17,617 bases of DNA from positions 1 through 17,617 of the forward strand of contig CAZEMX010000032.1 in the NCBI GenBank assembly GCA_964513415.1. The letters are read 5' to 3'. The position numbers and the translations under genes are program-made. Below, in pieces: positions 5,995-11,459 of the stretch. The notes beneath the pieces were generated by a model. It was not told the DNA's origin. It did no database searches and saw only the letters and a program-made list of their open reading frames with translations. Source of the DNA: Methanomethylicus sp964513415 (GTDB lineage: Archaea; Thermoproteota; Methanomethylicia; Methanomethylicales; Methanomethylicaceae). Each line of letters opens with the position of its first letter. The stretch's first letter is position 1.

Positions 5995-8328
5995 TTGAGG
6001 GTAGACGAGCTCCCGATTGACGGCAGGGCCAAGGCGCTCTACGCGGAGGAGGGGATCTCCGAGCTGTACCCGCCACAGGCTGATGCCGTCAGCGCCGGCG
6101 TCCTCGAGGGGAAGAGCCTCGTCCTCGCTATACCGACCGCCTCTGGCAAGACCCTCGTCGCGGAGCTGTGCGCGATAAGGCACATAATGGGCCAGGGACC
6201 GAGGGGCAAGGTACTGTACCTCGTGCCGCTCAGGGCGCTCGCATCGGAGAAGCGCGACGAGTTCTCCCGGCTCGGCAGGCTGGGCATCAAGATAGTCCTC
6301 AGCAGCGGCGACTACGACTCCAACGACCCCTCGCTGGGCAGGTATGACCTCATAATCGCCACGAATGAGAAGGCGGACTCGCTCTTCAGGCACAGGCCGC
6401 CGTGGGTGGAGGCGATCACGCTTGTCGTGGCGGACGAGGTCCACCTCCTCGGGGACGGCTCCCGTGGGCCCACGCTGGAGTCGCTCCTCACCCGGCTGAG
6501 GGTGATCAACCCGCGCGCGCAGGTCCTGGCGCTGAGCGCCACAATAAGGAACGCGGACGAGATCGCGGCGTGGCTGAAGGCAGGGCTCGTGACGAGCAGC
6601 TGGCGCCCGGTCTCGCTCAAGGAGGGCGTCTTCTGCAAGGGCTCGATCATGTTCAAGGACGGCGAGGTGAGGCAGGTGCCGCCGAGGCAGGTCAGGGGCT
6701 CCGAGAAGGACCCGGTGGCGGACATCGCCGCCGACACCATAAAGGGAGGGGGGCAGATGCTCGTCTTCACGGGCAGCCGTGTCTCGGCAACGTCCATAGC
6801 CAAGAGGCTGGAGGAGCCCGTGAGGCAGCTCCTGAAGGCGGGCGAGGAGCGGAGGCTGATGGATCTCTCCTCGAAACTGCTCGGGATGGGGGAGCGGACC
6901 CGCCTCTCGGAGAGACTCGCCCGCTCGGTCTCTTACGGGGTGGCGTTCCACCACGCGGGGCTCACGTACCAGCAGAGGAAGGCAGTAGAGGACGCATTCC
7001 GCGCTCAGCTCATAAAGGTGATAGCGTCGACCCCGACCCTCGCGGCGGGGGTCAACCTGCCCTCGCGGCGCGTCCTGATATACGACTACAAGCGCTACGA
7101 GGCGGGGCTGGGGAGGACCAACATCCCCATACTCGAGGAGAAGCAGATGGCCGGGCGCGCGGGCAGGCCCAGGTACGACACGGTCGGCGAGGCGATACTC
7201 TTCTCCAGGACCGAGGAGGAGCGCGAGTTCCTGATGGAGCAGTACGTCCTTGCGTCGCCCGAGAAGGTCTGGTCCAAACTCGGCGTGGCATCGTCGCTCA
7301 GGTCGCACATACTGGCATCGATCACGATGGGGCTGGCGCACTCGCTGGACGGGATCTTCGAGTTCCTGGACGGTTCGTTCTGCGCATACCAGTACGGCAT
7401 GAGCTCCTACCGCTCGTCGGTGCTCGAGGCGGTATCATCGCTCAAGTCGTCTGGGATGATCAGGGAGGAGGGGGAGGGGCTAGTGCCTACGCCGCTCGGC
7501 GCGAGGGTCTCGGAGCTTTACATAGACCCTGCGTCAGCCAAGGTGATGCTGGACGGTCTCAGGGTCAGGCGCTCGGGGCTTCCGTCGCTAAGCTACCTCA
7601 CGCTCGTCTGCCACACCCCGGACATGCCCAAGCTGTACGTGAGGGGGAAGGAGGCGGAGCAGGTGATGGCGTACCTGCAGGACAACTCGGACCTGCTGCT
7701 CTACGACCTCCCGGAGTGCGGATCCTTCGAGTATGAGATGGTACTCGCAGAGGTCAAGACGGCGCTGATGCTCAAGGACTGGATAGAGGAGTCGACCGAG
7801 GACCAGATCGTCGAGAGGTTCGACATCGGTTCGGGCGACATACACGCTTACGTCGAGTCCGCCAAGTGGCTGGTGCACGCCGCCCACGAGCTGGCGAGGC
7901 TGATGGGCTACCACGAGTCCGCGGCGCCCCTGCGCAGCCTCCTCATAAGGATAGAGAGCGGCGTCAAGGAGGAGCTGCTCCCGCTGATAAGCCTGAGGGG
8001 GGTGGGGCGCGTGAGGGCGAGGGCGCTCCACACCGCCGGATACAGGAGCATCGAGGACCTCCGCAGGGCGACCCCGTCGGACCTTGGCAAGCTGCCGCAG
8101 ATAGGGCCGGAGACGGTCAAATCGATAAAGGAGCAGGTGGGCGGCACGGTATCGAAGGAGGAGTGGTCGGCGCTCATCAGTGGGAAGGGCTCCAAGCAGC
8201 TGCTCATCGAGTCCTACGGAGAGATGGAGGGCGAGGAAAAGGGTAAGGGCGAGGGAGGCAATGGACAGGGGGGCGAGAAAAATGGTAAGAGTGAGGGGAA
8301 AGGCGGGCGGGGCAATGGTGGCGGTTGA
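5995..8328 (+). CDS. hel308: Hel308-type superfamily 2 DNA helicase
   Basis: Ski2-like 3'-5' DNA helicase acting at stalled forks and in recombination. 777 residues. Motifs in order: Q-motif region (ELYPPQADAV), motif I (AIPTASGKTLVAEL), Ia (LVPLRALASEK), II (VADEVHLL, DEVH), III (ALSATIRNADEIAAWL), IV (QMLVFTGSR), V (STPTLAAGVNLPSRRVLI) and VI (QMAGRAGRPRYD), followed by winged-helix and ratchet domains and a helix-hairpin-helix (SLRGVGRVRARALHTAGY, then LGKLPQIGPETVKSI). The last ~40 residues form a Gly/Lys/Glu/Asn low-complexity tail not normal for Hel308. The start is TTG at 5995 (MRVDELPID); an in-frame TAG at 5980 rules out anything much longer. It follows the mcm stop by 20 nt, so it is probably in the same operon. 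Confidence 0.93.
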   Translation: MRVDELPIDGRAKALYAEEGISELYPPQADAVSAGVLEGKSLVLAIPTASGKTLVAELCAIRHIMGQGPRGKVLYLVPLRALASEKRDEFSRLGRLGIKIVLSSGDYDSNDPSLGRYDLIIATNEKADSLFRHRPPWVEAITLVVADEVHLLGDGSRGPTLESLLTRLRVINPRAQVLALSATIRNADEIAAWLKAGLVTSSWRPVSLKEGVFCKGSIMFKDGEVRQVPPRQVRGSEKDPVADIAADTIKGGGQMLVFTGSRVSATSIAKRLEEPVRQLLKAGEERRLMDLSSKLLGMGERTRLSERLARSVSYGVAFHHAGLTYQQRKAVEDAFRAQLIKVIASTPTLAAGVNLPSRRVLIYDYKRYEAGLGRTNIPILEEKQMAGRAGRPRYDTVGEAILFSRTEEEREFLMEQYVLASPEKVWSKLGVASSLRSHILASITMGLAHSLDGIFEFLDGSFCAYQYGMSSYRSSVLEAVSSLKSSGMIREEGEGLVPTPLGARVSELYIDPASAKVMLDGLRVRRSGLPSLSYLTLVCHTPDMPKLYVRGKEAEQVMAYLQDNSDLLLYDLPECGSFEYEMVLAEVKTALMLKDWIEESTEDQIVERFDIGSGDIHAYVESAKWLVHAAHELARLMGYHESAAPLRSLLIRIESGVKEELLPLISLRGVGRVRARALHTAGYRSIEDLRRATPSDLGKLPQIGPETVKSIKEQVGGTVSKEEWSALISGKGSKQLLIESYGEMEGEEKGKGEGGNGQGGEKNGKSEGKGGRGNGGG
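8226..8325 (+). repeat. Low-complexity purine-rich tail of hel308
   Basis: The 3' end of the gene is almost only G and A, built from repeats of GGC-GAG, GGTAAG and GGCGGG-type units, and encodes a Gly/Glu/Lys/Asn-rich disordered tail ending GRGNGGG. It looks like simple-sequence expansion appended after the conserved HhH domain. Confidence 0.6.
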
Positions 8329-8345
8329 CCCGTGCACGCGAACAA

Positions 8346-8357
8346 GGTTATTTATGG
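8346..8357 (+). promoter_or_regulatory. Possible TATA element downstream of hel308
   Basis: GGTTATTTATGG is the most TATA-like sequence in the 270-nt gap before the phosphoribosyltransferase gene. It would start transcription near 8380 and leave a leader of about 220 nt. A weaker alternative, GGCTTAAAGC at 8519-8528, would give a leader of about 50 nt. Confidence 0.35.
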
Positions 8358-8439
8358 GTGCCCAAGATTATGAAAACAAGGCATGCCGCATCCAATGGGC
8401 GGAGCAGATCAGGGAAGATAAGAGAGGATAAGACAAGAT

Positions 8440-8587
8440 GCAAGGCAAAGGATGCCGTAGGGCGGCGCGCAGCCATGGCAGGTCTTGGGAGGGGCCTGTG
8501 AAGGTGCGGACGCTGAGCGGCTTAAAGCGGCGCGATGGGATGCAAGGCAAGTTAATGGGATGAGAGGAAGAGCAAGGCAATCTAATG
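8440..8587 (+). repeat. Three short direct repeats upstream of pncB
   Basis: GCAAGGCAA occurs at 8440-8448, 8542-8550 and 8572-8580. The last two are part of a longer 16-nt unit (GCAAGGCAA-nn-TAATG, 14 of 16 identical) spaced exactly 30 nt apart, about three helical turns. They end 12 nt before the pncB start codon. The rest of the 8329-8598 gap holds no convincing gene. Confidence 0.55.
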
Positions 8588-8598
8588 TTGTGGTTCAT

Positions 8599-9783
8599 AT
8601 GCGCCAGTTCAATGTAGCCACTGACGAAGAGATAAGATCAGGAATGACATCCGACATCTACTATATCCGCACCAAGGATATCCTGGAGGGGAAGGGGGCA
8701 GACAAGCCGGTCGCCGCTGAGGTCACGGCAGGCAAGCTGCCAAGCGGCTGGGGATGGGGCGTCTTCTGCGGGCTCGACGAGGTCGTCAGCCTCTACAGGG
8801 GGCTGCCCGTCGACGTCTACGCGATACCGGAGGGGACGGTCTTCCAGGCCAGGGACGACAGGGGGTTCAGGCTTCCGCAGATGGCGGTAGTCGGCAACTA
8901 CTGCTCTTTCGTGCAGGTTGAGACGGCGACCGTCGGGCTCCTCTGCCAGGCATCGGGGGTAGCCACGGCGGCGGCACGCGTCAAGAAGGCGGCGGGTGGC
9001 AGGAGCGTGCTTGCGTTCGGCATAAGGAGGATGCATCCCGCGCTGGCGCCCATGATCGACCGTGCGGCTTACATAGGCGGCTTCGACGGCGTCTCGGGGG
9101 TTGCCGGCGCAAAGCTGCTCGGGCTCGAGCCCTCCGGCACGATGCCGCACCCCATGATACTGGTGATGGGGGACCAGAAGGAGGCGTGGAAAGCGTTCGA
9201 CGAGATCGTCCCGAAGGGGGTCCCGCGCATAGCGCTGGCTGACACCCTCTGCGACGAGAAGTTCGAGGCGGTCATGGCGGCGGAGGCGCTCGGGAAGAGG
9301 CTCAGCGGCATAAGGCTCGACACGCCGGGGTCCAGGAGGGGCGACTTCCTGGAGATCATAAGGGAGGTCCGCTGGGAGCTCGACTCGCGTGGCTTCGGCT
9401 GGGTCAAGATATACGTCTCGGGTGGGCTGGACGAGTGCAGTGTCGCAAAGCTGGCCGCCGGACCGGTCGACGGGTTCGGCGTCGGCACCTCGGTCTCGAA
9501 CGCCCCGACGGTGGACTTCTCCATGGATATCGTGGAGGTCGACGGCGTGCCCCGGAGCAAGAGGGGCAAATACAGCGGAAGGAAGCAGGCATGGCGCTGC
9601 CCCGAGTGCCACGGCTGGAGGGTGACGCTCTTCTCTGCCGGCGCCCCGGAGTGCAGGTGCGGGAGGAGGATGGAGCCAATGCTGAGGAAGGTCGTCGAGA
9701 ATGGGAGGCCAATCGCCGCGGAGGCGCCATCCGCGATCAGGGAGAGGGCGCTCAGGGAGCTGGAGAGACGCACGCTGGAGTGA
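8599..9783 (+). CDS. pncB: Nicotinate phosphoribosyltransferase (archaeal type with zinc ribbon)
   Basis: Makes nicotinate mononucleotide from nicotinate and PRPP, the entry step of NAD salvage, in the cytoplasm. 394 residues, the length of archaeal homologues. Recognisable family segments: FNVATDEEIRSGMTSDIYY at the N-terminus, the FGIRRMHPALAPMIDRAAY substrate/phosphate region, the barrel segments ALADTL, RLDTPGSRRGDF and IYVSGGLDE, and GFGVGTSVSNAPTVDFSMD. The C-terminus has a zinc ribbon (CPECHGW ... ECRCGRRM, four Cys), as in the Thermoplasma enzyme. The frame is open upstream to 8485, but the extra 38 residues (Arg/Ala/Gly-rich) do not look like the family, so I take ATG at 8599. No Shine-Dalgarno is evident. 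It stands apart from the replication cluster by a 270-nt gap. Confidence 0.9.
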   Translation: MRQFNVATDEEIRSGMTSDIYYIRTKDILEGKGADKPVAAEVTAGKLPSGWGWGVFCGLDEVVSLYRGLPVDVYAIPEGTVFQARDDRGFRLPQMAVVGNYCSFVQVETATVGLLCQASGVATAAARVKKAAGGRSVLAFGIRRMHPALAPMIDRAAYIGGFDGVSGVAGAKLLGLEPSGTMPHPMILVMGDQKEAWKAFDEIVPKGVPRIALADTLCDEKFEAVMAAEALGKRLSGIRLDTPGSRRGDFLEIIREVRWELDSRGFGWVKIYVSGGLDECSVAKLAAGPVDGFGVGTSVSNAPTVDFSMDIVEVDGVPRSKRGKYSGRKQAWRCPECHGWRVTLFSAGAPECRCGRRMEPMLRKVVENGRPIAAEAPSAIRERALRELERRTLE

Positions 9784-10022
9784 GCTACCGCCCGATAAGC
9801 CTGAAGGTAATACGGAGGCCAGAGGGTCGTTTCATCATAAAGTCGGTTACTGCAAGGGTTACCGCAATGGAGGCCCTCGAATCGAGGGGACCATGGTCGA
9901 GGGAGCGCACCTTCAGCGTGGCGCTTGGGAAGAGGCTGATGGAGAAGAGGCGACTAGAGTGTGAGAACGTGGTGCGGCCGCCGGGATTTGAACCCGGGTC
10001 ATGGGCTATCTTCGGGCTTTAG
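9780..10022 (+). CDS. Doubtful small ORF overlapping the pncB stop and running antisense into tRNA-Gly
   Basis: GTG at 9780 overlaps the pncB stop as GTGA, the same coupling used in the por operon, and opens an 80-codon frame beginning VSYRPISLKVIRRPEGRF. About 60 codons lie before the tRNA; the C-terminal part (VRPPGFEPGS) is only the antisense reading of the tRNA T-arm, a classic artefact. I do not recognise the N-terminal part. It may be a remnant of a small gene truncated by the tRNA, or non-coding. It also contains a tight inverted repeat (9874-9888). Confidence 0.2.
   Translation: MSYRPISLKVIRRPEGRFIIKSVTARVTAMEALESRGPWSRERTFSVALGKRLMEKRRLECENVVRPPGFEPGSWAIFGL
9874..9903. repeat. Cluster of palindromes between pncB and tRNA-Gly
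   Basis: CCCTCGA-A-TCGAGGG (9874-9888) is a perfect 7-bp inverted repeat. It is followed directly by the 10-bp palindrome GACCATGGTC (9889-9898) and a second TCGAGGG (9897-9903). No U-tract follows, so it is not an obvious terminator; it could act as a 3' hairpin of the pncB mRNA or a protein site. Confidence 0.45.
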
Positions 10023-10072
10023 GCGTGGCCCATGGAAGGCCGACGTCCTAGACCAGGCTAGACTATGGCCGC
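9970..10072 (-). tRNA. tRNA-Gly (anticodon TCC) with a BHB intron and encoded CCA
   Basis: Read on the minus strand from 10072: acceptor GCGGCCA, T8 A9, D-arm GTCT/GGAC with A14 and G18G19, anticodon stem TCGGC, loop C-T-[TCC]-A and the intron after A37. It then continues with A38, GCCCA, variable TGAC, T-arm CCGGG-TTCAAAT-CCCGG, acceptor CGGCCGC, A73 and CCA (9970-9972). The sequence closely resembles Sulfolobus tRNA-Gly(TCC). Two pairs are mismatched in the gene: A7-C66 and C28-C42. An AT-rich TATA element lies upstream at 10100-10110. The gene is antisense to the neighbouring protein genes. Confidence 0.92.
10008..10032 (-). other. 25-nt tRNA intron at position 37/38 (canonical hBHBh')
   Basis: The central 4-bp helix is CTTC (tRNA positions 32-35) with GAAG (10010-10013). 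Each side has a 3-nt bulge, CA^T at the 5' splice site and AT^A at the 3' site. The inner helix is GGGC/GCCC with a 10-nt loop (10018-10027), and the outer helix is the anticodon stem. This is the substrate shape of the archaeal splicing endonuclease. Removing it leaves a 7-nt anticodon loop C-T-T-C-C-A-A. Confidence 0.88.
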
Positions 10073-10099
10073 ACTGACGGTATTCTGTGTAATGTAACG

Positions 10100-10111
10100 C
10101 CTTTTAAAAAT
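10100..10111. promoter_or_regulatory. TATA element of tRNA-Gly, possibly shared with the gene at 10167
   Basis: CCTTTTAAAAAT is centred about 33 nt upstream of the tRNA 5' end, giving a short 5' leader. Being nearly symmetric, it could also serve the plus strand, with transcription starting near 10130-10135 ahead of the ATG at 10167. An inverted repeat CTGGT-CGGGAT-ACCAG (10115-10130) follows on the plus-strand side. Confidence 0.55.
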
Positions 10112-10166
10112 TTGCTGGTCGGGATACCAGATACGCTTTTCTGGGTCACCTGACTACGGCAAGAGC

Positions 10167-10703
10167 ATGCGCGAGTATCGATTCGTCACGGCGGCGACGA
10201 CATTCAGATGCAGGAGGTGCGCCAGATGCTGCTCGCTCGACGTGATGCTTAGCGACAGCGAGATGGAGGCGCTTGGGGAGGCCGCAGACCGCAAGTGGAG
10301 GACCACGAGGAAGGAGGTCAGGGATTGCAAGCTCGTATGCGGGCTGCTCGAGGGCAATTTGTGCGGGATCTACGTGTCGCGCCCCAAGCTGTGCAGGGTA
10401 TACCCGTTCATGGCAGCGCCGGTGGCGGAGTTCCAGGAGCTCGGGGTACAGATAGGAGTGGGGGCAAAGAGGGTCAAGGCAGGAGGCGATGCAGGTAGCA
10501 GCGGTAGCGGCGTAGGCGGGGGCGGGGGCGGGGGCGAGGCAGGGGAAGGAGGGCGAGGCGAGGAATACGTCGTCATGTACGACGAGCTCTGCCCCGGCGT
10601 GGGCGAGGGAGGGGACGGGGGCGAGGTAAAGATGGGGGAGGTCGTAGCACTTACACTGGCCCACATGCAGGAGATGCAGAAGCAGATGTGGATGCAGAAG
10701 TGA
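10167..10703 (+). CDS. CxxCxxCC (YkgJ-like) zinc/iron-chelating domain protein with Gly-rich insert
   Basis: 178 residues. It carries the family signature near the N-terminus, FRCRRCARCC (Cys15, 18, 21, 22), and the second half C...LCGIYVSRPKLCRVYPF, followed by a late Cys (DELCPGVG). This fits the YkgJ/PF03692 family of putative Fe-S or zinc binding proteins, whose function is mostly unknown. Between YPF and the last Cys is a Gly/Ser/Glu low-complexity insert (about residues 108-133) encoded by repeated GGGGGC units. The C-terminus is Met/Gln-rich (MQEMQKQMWMQK), encoded by GATGCAG-like repeats. The start is ATG at 10167; no strong ribosome binding site is seen. No neighbour suggests a partner. 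Confidence 0.8.
   Translation: MREYRFVTAATTFRCRRCARCCSLDVMLSDSEMEALGEAADRKWRTTRKEVRDCKLVCGLLEGNLCGIYVSRPKLCRVYPFMAAPVAEFQELGVQIGVGAKRVKAGGDAGSSGSGVGGGGGGGEAGEGGRGEEYVVMYDELCPGVGEGGDGGEVKMGEVVALTLAHMQEMQKQMWMQK
10518..10553 (+). repeat. G-tract repeat inside the YkgJ-like gene
   Basis: Three consecutive GGGGGC units (10518-10535), then further G-runs at 10542-10545 and 10551-10553. Four or more G-runs with short spacers meet the usual G-quadruplex pattern on the coding strand. The tract encodes part of the poly-Gly insert. Confidence 0.6.
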
Positions 10704-10871
10704 ATGTAAAGGTAAAGGCAGATGCAGAGACTAGCAGCAGCATCAACGGCGAGGCATGCCGCAGCGGGGCCCGCCTGCAAATGTTCTACAGTATCCGCGG
10801 GGCGGCTGTGCAGGCCCTACGGGGGCGCCCAATAGGCTATTATCGTCGGCGGTGGTTAGTTGTGACTGGGG

Positions 10872-11150
10872 ATGCGGATGGACCTTCGCGTCGATGAGTT
10901 CGTTGCAGCCATGGGCGCGTTCCTGGCGTGCCTTCTGGAGTTCACGAGCGTCCACCTGCTGAGCGCTTACGTTAGGCCCTTCGGAGACTACCTTGTGAGC
11001 TCCTTCCCTCAGTCATTCCCGCCGGGCTGGATGGATCCTACCCCGATATACGGGCTCATAAGCGACATAGTCGTGTTTGTCAGCGTCTTCGCGGTCTACT
11101 TCGCGATAATATTTGCGGTGGTTGTTGCGATACACAGGGCCGCGGACTAG
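10872..11150 (+). CDS. Small membrane protein, unknown function
   Basis: 92 residues with two likely membrane helices: about residues 10-32 (EFVAAMGAFLACLLEFTSVH) and 62-86 (LISDIVVFVSVFAVYFAI to VVVAIH). The loop between is rich in Pro and Tyr (PQSFPPGWMDPTPIYG). I do not recognise the family. The start may be ATG at 10872 or the ATG two codons later at 10878 (MDLRVDEF). A TATA-like AGGCTATTAT lies at 10832-10841, about 30 nt upstream, compatible with a nearly leaderless mRNA. The 168-nt gap before it (10704-10871) holds no other credible gene. Confidence 0.55.
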   Translation: MRMDLRVDEFVAAMGAFLACLLEFTSVHLLSAYVRPFGDYLVSSFPQSFPPGWMDPTPIYGLISDIVVFVSVFAVYFAIIFAVVVAIHRAAD

Positions 11151-11154
11151 AGCG

Positions 11155-11350
11155 GATTACAGGCATGAAGAATATGAAACTACAACAATTCACATCTAGG
11201 CCCATTACCAGCAGGTTGGGCGGCAATGGCCCCAACATTCTTACGTAGACCAAAATGGACTGTATCAATAATTTATCCAGCTTTTCTAGTTGTTTGCACT
11301 ATTTCATTAACAATTTATGGCCAACCAGCCATTATTTCGCCAGGAATGCC
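11155..11350. other. AT-rich island of foreign composition
   Basis: About 190 nt between the small membrane protein and the DEAD-box helicase are conspicuously A/T-rich with codons ending in A or T, in a window that is otherwise strongly GC-rich. Composition changes abruptly at both sides (GCCGCGGACTAGAGCGG on the left, GCCAGCGGCGG on the right). I see no terminal inverted repeats or target duplication. It contains a 58-codon ORF (listed separately). Confidence 0.5.
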
Positions 11351-11402
11351 TTGCCAGCGGCGGTTCCAAGACTGCATCGGCCGAGATGGCAGCGGTTCAT
11401 AA
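11226..11402 (+). CDS. Short ORF in the AT-rich island, possible membrane peptide or gene remnant
   Basis: 58-residue ORF beginning MAPTFLRRPKW, with one likely membrane helix (about residues 12-32, VSIIYPAFLVVCTISLTIYG), and ending CIGRDGSGS. The frame stays open upstream to a TGA near 11174, adding about 17 in-frame residues (NYNNSHLGPLPAGWAA) without an ATG. The hydrophobic helix after a basic patch looks protein-like, and codon use differs from all neighbouring genes. It may be a decayed piece of a transferred gene; I recognise no family. Not certain to be translated. Confidence 0.25.
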   Translation: MAPTFLRRPKWTVSIIYPAFLVVCTISLTIYGQPAIISPGMPCQRRFQDCIGRDGSGS

Positions 11403-11442
11403 AAAAGGGCGGATGACGGCGTTCTTGGTTCCTTGCGTCATC
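11401..11442 (-). terminator. Hairpin plus U-tract terminator after the DEAD-box helicase gene
   Basis: Minus-strand order: GATGACG (11436-11442), a 17-nt loop, CGTCATC (11412-11418), then CGCCC and six T (11401-11406). It lies 18 nt after the helicase stop codon. Stem plus T-run is the right shape and position for a terminator; archaea can terminate on the U-tract alone. Confidence 0.6.
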
Positions 11443-11459
11443 ATCCATAAAGCAGATGT

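Noticed and set aside
5938..7341. Long minus-strand open frame (467 codons) opposite hel308
   Set aside because: It is an antisense shadow caused by GC-rich codon third positions; the plus strand encodes a complete helicase with all motifs.
8485..8598. In-frame upstream extension of pncB by 38 residues
   Set aside because: The extra residues are Arg/Ala/Gly-rich, overlap the direct-repeat leader, and do not resemble the family N-terminus, which starts near MRQFNVATDEE.
8638..9612. Long minus-strand open frame opposite pncB
   Set aside because: It is antisense to a clear nicotinate phosphoribosyltransferase and has no recognisable domains.
9972..10022. Protein-like VRPPGFEPGS ending of the small ORF
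   Set aside because: This peptide is the well-known antisense translation of a tRNA T-arm and acceptor, not a protein motif.
8379..10763. 12-mer AGGCATGCCGCA at 8379-8390 and 10752-10763
   Set aside because: Shared 12-mers are expected several times by chance in 17 kb, and the flanks do not match.
10688..10897. Plus-strand ORF starting MDAEVNVKVKADAETSSS
   Set aside because: It begins in the repeat-rich end of the YkgJ-like gene, overlaps the start of the membrane protein, and looks like low-complexity shadow.
11155..11172. GGATTACAGGCATGA resembles part of a primate Alu repeat (host contamination?)
   Set aside because: Only about 15 nt match and the following sequence diverges completely; too short to support contamination.
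11175..11215. GPLPAGW as a WW-domain start
   Set aside because: The rest of a WW domain (second Trp, Tyr block, conserved Pro) is absent; a membrane helix follows instead.
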